This document shows positions 59,080 through 64,000 of a stretch of DNA of 64,000 nt, piece after piece. Position 1 is the first letter of the stretch. Each line of letters opens with the position of its first letter. This stretch comes from Orbilia blumenaviensis (taxonomy: Eukaryota > Ascomycota > Orbiliomycetes > Orbiliales > Orbiliaceae), in the NCBI GenBank assembly GCA_036872755.1, contig JAVHNS010000001.1:2232001-2296000 (forward strand). The letters run 5' to 3'. The notes beneath the pieces are model-generated. The model was not told where the DNA came from. It made no database searches and saw nothing but the letters and a program-made list of their open reading frames with translations. Made by a program: the position numbers and the translations under genes.

Positions 59080-60412
59080 CTAACTGCTCCCCCCTAAGCG
59101 AAGAATTCGAGTCACTGTCAAAATGTCCTCCATCAAACGGCTGGCCAGCTCAGCTCGTGAACTAGACTCGCTAAAAATAACAATCATTCCAATATGAGAA
59201 TATCTAACGAATTCAGCGACAGCGACTTCTAAGCTAGCCAAATGTATGTCGGTTCCAAAGCTAAGCTCCGGTTGATAGACGACCCTGGTAGTATGGATCG
59301 GGATTTCAGCCCTCTTGATATGGACGTTGTCCGGAGATAAACACTGGCGTACAATATCCTGGATCTTGAAGATTAGTGGGTAGAGCTTGATCAGGCTTGC
59401 TCGCACTTGAGGGTCTTCGGTAGTAACAATGGGATGAATTTCGCCCTCCATGTGGTTTTGAAGCGCTTGGATCCTGGAGCCTGCGTTCTCCCAATATAGA
59501 TTCCGCCGTAGGTATGGTACCAGTGTTAATTTTTCAATATTGAATGCCATTTGACAAGCATCGCTCTCTCCATGCTGGAGCAGACTACTAAACGAATTAA
59601 ATCTTTGCGTGCAGCCCTTTCTACTTTCCGAGCACCTAAAAGGGATACCAGGTGGTTTGGAACGGTTGAGAAGTGCTGTGAGTGTTCTACCACAATCGAC
59701 GCTAATTATACCCACGGAGCGCGGAAAGCCTGCGACAATAGCATTTACGTCCAGACACGTAAGTGTGGATGGACATGTCCCAGACTCAAGGTGTATGAAC
59801 ATGCCGGATATTGTTTGGAATAGTTTACCACACCCCTTCCCAAAGCATTTGTGGGTAGCCGGTAGGTGGGTAATTTTATGCTATACTCACAATATATATT
59901 GGTTAGCGTCATAGTTCCTCAATCCAAGAAAAATAATTCTATATACGTTCCAACGTCGTACCATCTTTAATTCGTTCTTTGTCTCAAAGTGACGGTGGCA
60001 AGTATCGCAACCATTTTTCTGGGTAAGATGACTTTGAAAGTCGGTGGGTCGGAAATAACGGCCACAGCCATCGCATTTTGTATTGTGCCCACTTAAGTCC
60101 CAATGATCGTGCAAAGATTGAGAGTTTGCCGCATCGAATCTGCATTCGCCGTAATCACATTTGTGCGCATGACTTGAACTATAATCGAAGTGTTGATTTC
60201 GAGCGCGGTAGGAGCTAAAAGCCTTTGAGCATCTCGAGCACCAATAATCGGAACATGAATTTTCGTAATGAAGACGAGCTCGTTCGAAGTCAGTGAAGTT
60301 AACGTCTGGGTGGCGGGCACATCGGGTCCAACTGGGGTTCTAGGTTAGCCGATAGAATAAGGACTTGGTGTTATACGGAATGGACGAACGCTGGCTCCTG
60401 ATCCCACCCCAT
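59080..60412 (-). CDS. C2H2-type zinc-finger protein, about 404 aa
   Basis: The main exons are 60339-59962 and 59880-59080, joined in phase 0 across an 81-nt intron with a GCTAAC branch site. They encode a series of Cys/His fingers: CSDYWCSRCSKAFSSYRARNQHF, HKCDYGECRFDAANSQSLHDHW, CDGCGRYFRPTDFQSHL, CDTCHRHFETKNELKMHKITH, HKCFGKGCGKLFQTISGMFIHL and CSESRKGCTQRFNSFSSLLQH (outlined separately). The splice junction falls inside a finger and restores its second His. The C-terminal 170 residues are non-finger, of unknown type. The frame has no usable ATG before the first finger, so I propose a 12-codon first exon (60412-60377) and a 37-nt intron, which is very short; the true start is uncertain. 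Several fingers are non-canonical in spacing, so RNA or protein binding is as likely as DNA binding. Confidence 0.65.
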
Positions 60413-61204
60413 TTTAAACGATTACTCTCGACGTGATTGTGTGGTCTGGGAGAACCGGCCTGGTCGTGTGAACAATTGATTGGGCAACAGTGCAAAGCTA
60501 GTGCTCTCTATCCCAAGCACAAATAAAGATAGGGGCCCCTGAGGCTCGGTTGCTTAACGTTTGCGAGATAGTGGTTTGACGCGCTAGCCCGTCTGCTAGC
60601 AGGCACAAGGAATCGCGACGGATCGCGCGGTCACTGTACCCAACGCGCATCAAAGGGGGATACTTGTTGTATCTTGAATATAGCTAAGCTTAAGCGTACC
60701 GATATATTATTATATGCATGATATATACATACAAAATGATAGTATAGTAAATACATAGGTAAGTATTCCTTAGAGTACCAAGCCATAGCTACTTAAGAAA
60801 ACTCGTGTCTGTTTAATTTGGTTTTCTTGCTTATGAAGCCGGGGCCCTGTGGTCGTTTGTGTGTGTACAAGTGTAGCCTGCTAGAAGTTTTCACTGGATT
60901 TAGTCGGTTTGCTAGACATTTTGCAAGGAGCTTCTCATGCTAGCTAAGATTTGTGTATCAGCCACCAATGCCACAGGTGGCGACTTCCACATACATGTTA
61001 CTTGAACCCAATATCGGGGACTAGTAAACTTGCAGATGCATATGTCTTTACCACTGTATTTACTGTCTTTTGGTCGTGATTTGCGTATATAGAGTGAAAC
61101 GCCATTTAATTCCTTTTGGAACGCCTTTAAATGCTTTAAACAACAGTAATAAGTATAGAAAAGGCTCGCTTGATCAGGTATCACTTCCAGCTAACAGCAT
61201 CCTA
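60413..61204. other. Intergenic, no supported gene
   Basis: About 790 bases between the C2H2 gene's start and the APC1 stop codon. A minus-strand frame at 60912-61184 has no recognisable content. Confidence 0.5.
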
Positions 61205-64000
61205 TTAAGAGAATGCCGTCCAAACAGCTGCTCTCAACCTCTCTACACTCCCCTTACTCATGCACACCAGCCCATCTCCACCAAGCCAATCCACAAATGC
61301 GAACAATAGCTTGACATTTCTGAGCCTGTCTGCATTAACCCCCGTCAAACTCGTCCTTTCCATCAACAACCTCGCATCAACTGTTGTATCCCGCATATTC
61401 GCATTTACAGGGCTAGCGACATCGTTTGGAAGTAACCATGCTTTCTCAGGTTGGTCGAGCGAGGCCAGAGGACTAAGTCCCAAAACCCACTCGAATCCTA
61501 TCAAAGAGGTGCTTTGGTACTCCTCCTCAAGCGCCGTGAAAGTGGCCCGGTAGATCGAATTGACAGCAAACTGCGGTGGTCTCGGTTGAACATAAATTGT
61601 TTGAGTCCTTTGGAATGCCAACAGATGTTCGGGATTATGATCGAAATCAAGAACAGCTGGCCACCATCCTGGTTTTCTCGTTTTGACGACCGCAACGTTG
61701 TCCAGATCTGGAAGGATGCATGGCGCATTATGCTTAATGATCGTCCCATCTTTCATCGCGACCTCAACAGGGATTGAGATTGGCCGATTCGTCTCGACCT
61801 CTCGTGGTACCAAGCACCTGGGCTCTGCTGCTAACACCCAAAAATGGCGGAACGCTTGTAAATGCGAACGATTATCCAATATACTATTTGGATAAAGCGG
61901 ATAGAAGGCTAGTAGTAGCGAGCCGATGGCTAGGTTCGATGTCCCAAAAGTGAATGTGCCTCCTGCTAGGAAGAGCACCCCGATCGCTATGTGGGTTGCC
62001 AAATGGCTTCCAAAAGGCATATCGCCGTCGATTTTGCCATGCATTCGACGTAGTCGGCGAAGAACTGGGATATCACCTGATCCAGCCATGATTGTAGCCG
62101 CGGAGAGGGCAATAACCGCTTGGCAATTCCTCGCAGTCGCTCTTGAAAGCTTCTGATCATAGTTTACAGCTATCAACCTTGTTAGTAATCATTGATAAAC
62201 ACTGGCCATAGGGAATGAATCTTACCCGAAAGTAGACACAGTCTAGTAAACTGGTCTAAGTAGTATAGCAGCGTATCTCTTGCCTTCTCATTCATGGTAC
62301 CAGCATACTTCAGCCCAATTGTAAAACACAAGCCACCGACAATGTTAAACAATGGCAGATGGGAACTATCCAAATGCTTGATCGAGTCTAACTTGCAATG
62401 GCCCTTGAGACAACTAGGGAAGTTATTGCTAATCCATTCCAAAGAGGGCTCTATATTATCCCACATGATCAGATGCTTCGCAAGAGTTCTGAGGAGGAAG
62501 ATATCCGGGCGAACGTAATCCATCAAAGCAGTCGTTTCAGGGACGTCAATCTTCTTAGCTAAAGCTTCGTCGTTAGTCTTCATATAGATTAGTGCAAGAG
62601 CAACCGTAGCTGAAGCAGTCGATTTGTCAAGTGAATGTATCATCTCGATATTCTTGCTTCCTACTGCGATGCCCAGCAATCTCGTGACGATGTTGAGATC
62701 TTGTAAGGATTTGAGGTCGTGTCCTTTCCCTAGATTGATGAAGCCAAGGGCAAATCCGGCCGCGAGCCTGTAGCCCTCGTCTCGGAGATTATCCGGTTGT
62801 GCAGATGGATCTAGGTTTTCAACCTCTTCAATTTCAGAAAGGAGCATTTCACTCATTCTTCGGTGTTGAGTATTGTAATACAGCAGTCCGACCCCCATGA
62901 TACCGGCTGTTTGGGTCAACGGTGAGAGATTGAGGTCCGCGGAACCATGGGGCAAAAGCCGAACCACATGCACCGATAGTAGCTTGGTAATCATATTATC
63001 CATAGTACCAAGGTACGATGCAGCCAGTCCCAGCAATAGCCCAATACAGGTCATCGTATGCTTTGGTGTAAGATAGTTAAATGCATCCCATTTCGCAATC
63101 GACTTAAGATGACCGTTTAATCCCAGCGCAAGGAGGAACCCAGCGTGGCGATTACTAAGCTCGCTAGGCTTGTTGAAAACGATCCATGAAGTGTCGATAT
63201 CATGCGCTTCTTTCGAAATACTAAGTCCCGCCGCAACGCCGGCATGAAAAAATGCCCAGCAGACCTTTTCTTCTGTGTAGTTTACTTTCTCGGCGCTAAC
63301 GGTGAATCCACCGGGTTTCATGATACTAGTGAGATTAAAACCTGGTGTCGGAAACTTTTCGGTAAGGAGAGGAATGCGGGCACTGTAGTAAAGGAGACCT
63401 CGACCGGAGGGGACGGCCAAAGTTCTCATTGCAGTAAATTGGGCGAGAGCTTGTTGTCGCTCGATTTGCTCCTGTTCAGTCATATTTTGGTCGGGAATGA
63501 ATTTCACTGCACATGGCCTCGATGATTGCAAAAGCTTCACTGCTTCATTCCAGCGGCGGTCGTCTGGCCAGATGAGTTTTGTGATATTGGTACGGTCCAT
63601 TTCTGCGCTTCCATCAAAGGCGCCAAGGCTTTCCGGCTCAAGTGTGGTCGAGCAAATCGTGTGGGCGTCCCGCAGGCCCTCGTGGAGAGGAGCCTATATT
63701 CATGATTAGCGAAGGTTCTAAAATCATATTACTGGTGATACTCACATTTGTCCATCTTGTAGCTTGATTTTTGCCTTTGCCACTCAGGACCAGCTTTAAA
63801 TCTTTACGGGAAACGAGCTCGAGGGCGAACTCTCCCCACGAGGTCGGAGGACTTTCCTGGACACGGGTGATAGCTTCAATGAATGGCATGGCAATTCCTT
63901 CAGGTAACTTTTCTAAGAAGCCCCAAGTGATGCCGAGCTTGATCATCTGTGCTACCGTGTTCTCGAAATTCTTTCCAGAAACTCGGATTTGTGAATAGAG
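61205..64000 (-). CDS. APC1: Anaphase-promoting complex subunit 1, 3' part (5' end beyond window)
   Basis: APC1 (BimE in Aspergillus) is the largest scaffold subunit of the APC/C ubiquitin ligase that drives mitotic exit. The window holds the C-terminal 895 residues in exons 64000-63746 (continuing off the edge), 63693-62226 and 62169-61205; both introns keep phase and the second has an ACTAAC branch site. The visible part contains proteasome/cyclosome repeats: RHAGFLLALGLNGHLKS, HTMTCIGLLLGLAASYLGT, QTAGIMGVGLLYYNTQHRRMSE, EGYRLAAGFALGFINLGKG and ASATVALALIYMKTND. The conserved ARNCQAVIALSAATIMAGSGD and FGSHLATHIAIGVLFLAGG repeats follow, then the C-terminal domain. The sequence is complete to the stop codon (61205-61207) with no sign of damage. 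Confidence 0.92.

Overview
The window is nuclear DNA of a filamentous ascomycete (Pezizomycotina). The evidence is short introns of about 45-180 nt with GT...AG ends and CTAAC-type branch points, gene spacing of 0.3-3.6 kb, and clear fungal orthologues: SKI3, vacuolar protease A, the BCK1-type MAPKKK, an NB-ARC protein with a SesB-like hydrolase, and APC1. Leotiomycetes is my best guess for the class, but it rests on impression only.

Left part (1-24.3 kb). A conserved-looking hypothetical gene (1.7-2.7 kb) is followed on the minus strand by SKI3, the TPR scaffold of the cytoplasmic exosome-assisting Ski complex. SKI3 diverges from a seven-exon vacuolar aspartyl protease gene (PEP4 type). Next come a TENA/THI-4 family gene, a minus-strand MFS anion:cation symporter gene, a gene-poor 3.6 kb stretch, and a five-exon gene for the BCK1 MAPKKK of the cell-wall-integrity pathway.

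Middle part (24.3-41.6 kb). This stretch is gene-sparse and looks like an accessory island. It holds an acyltransferase-3 membrane protein, a small secreted ten-cysteine protein resembling the KP4 killer-toxin fold, a Cys/His (HNH-like) gene whose 3' end appears frame-broken or oddly spliced, and a large NLR-like gene. The NLR-like protein combines an N-terminal SesB-like alpha/beta hydrolase, an NB-ARC NTPase and a long disordered tail in place of the usual repeats. It is the most interesting locus here.

Right part (41.6-64 kb). Two large proteins of unknown function come first: one low-complexity, one with a mitochondrial presequence. Next is a Q/P-rich probable nuclear protein whose true start may lie 1.2 kb upstream, across a leader intron. 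Then come a PGM2-type phosphoglucomutase/phosphopentomutase, a mitochondrial enoyl-CoA hydratase of AUH type with a poly-A-expanded intron, a C2H2 zinc-finger protein, and the 3' part of APC1, which runs off the right edge.

Most genes look like ordinary core fungal genes with separate promoters. I see no biosynthetic cluster, no rRNA or convincing tRNA gene, and no intact transposon. Exon boundaries were read by eye from splice signals and reading phase, so they are predictions.
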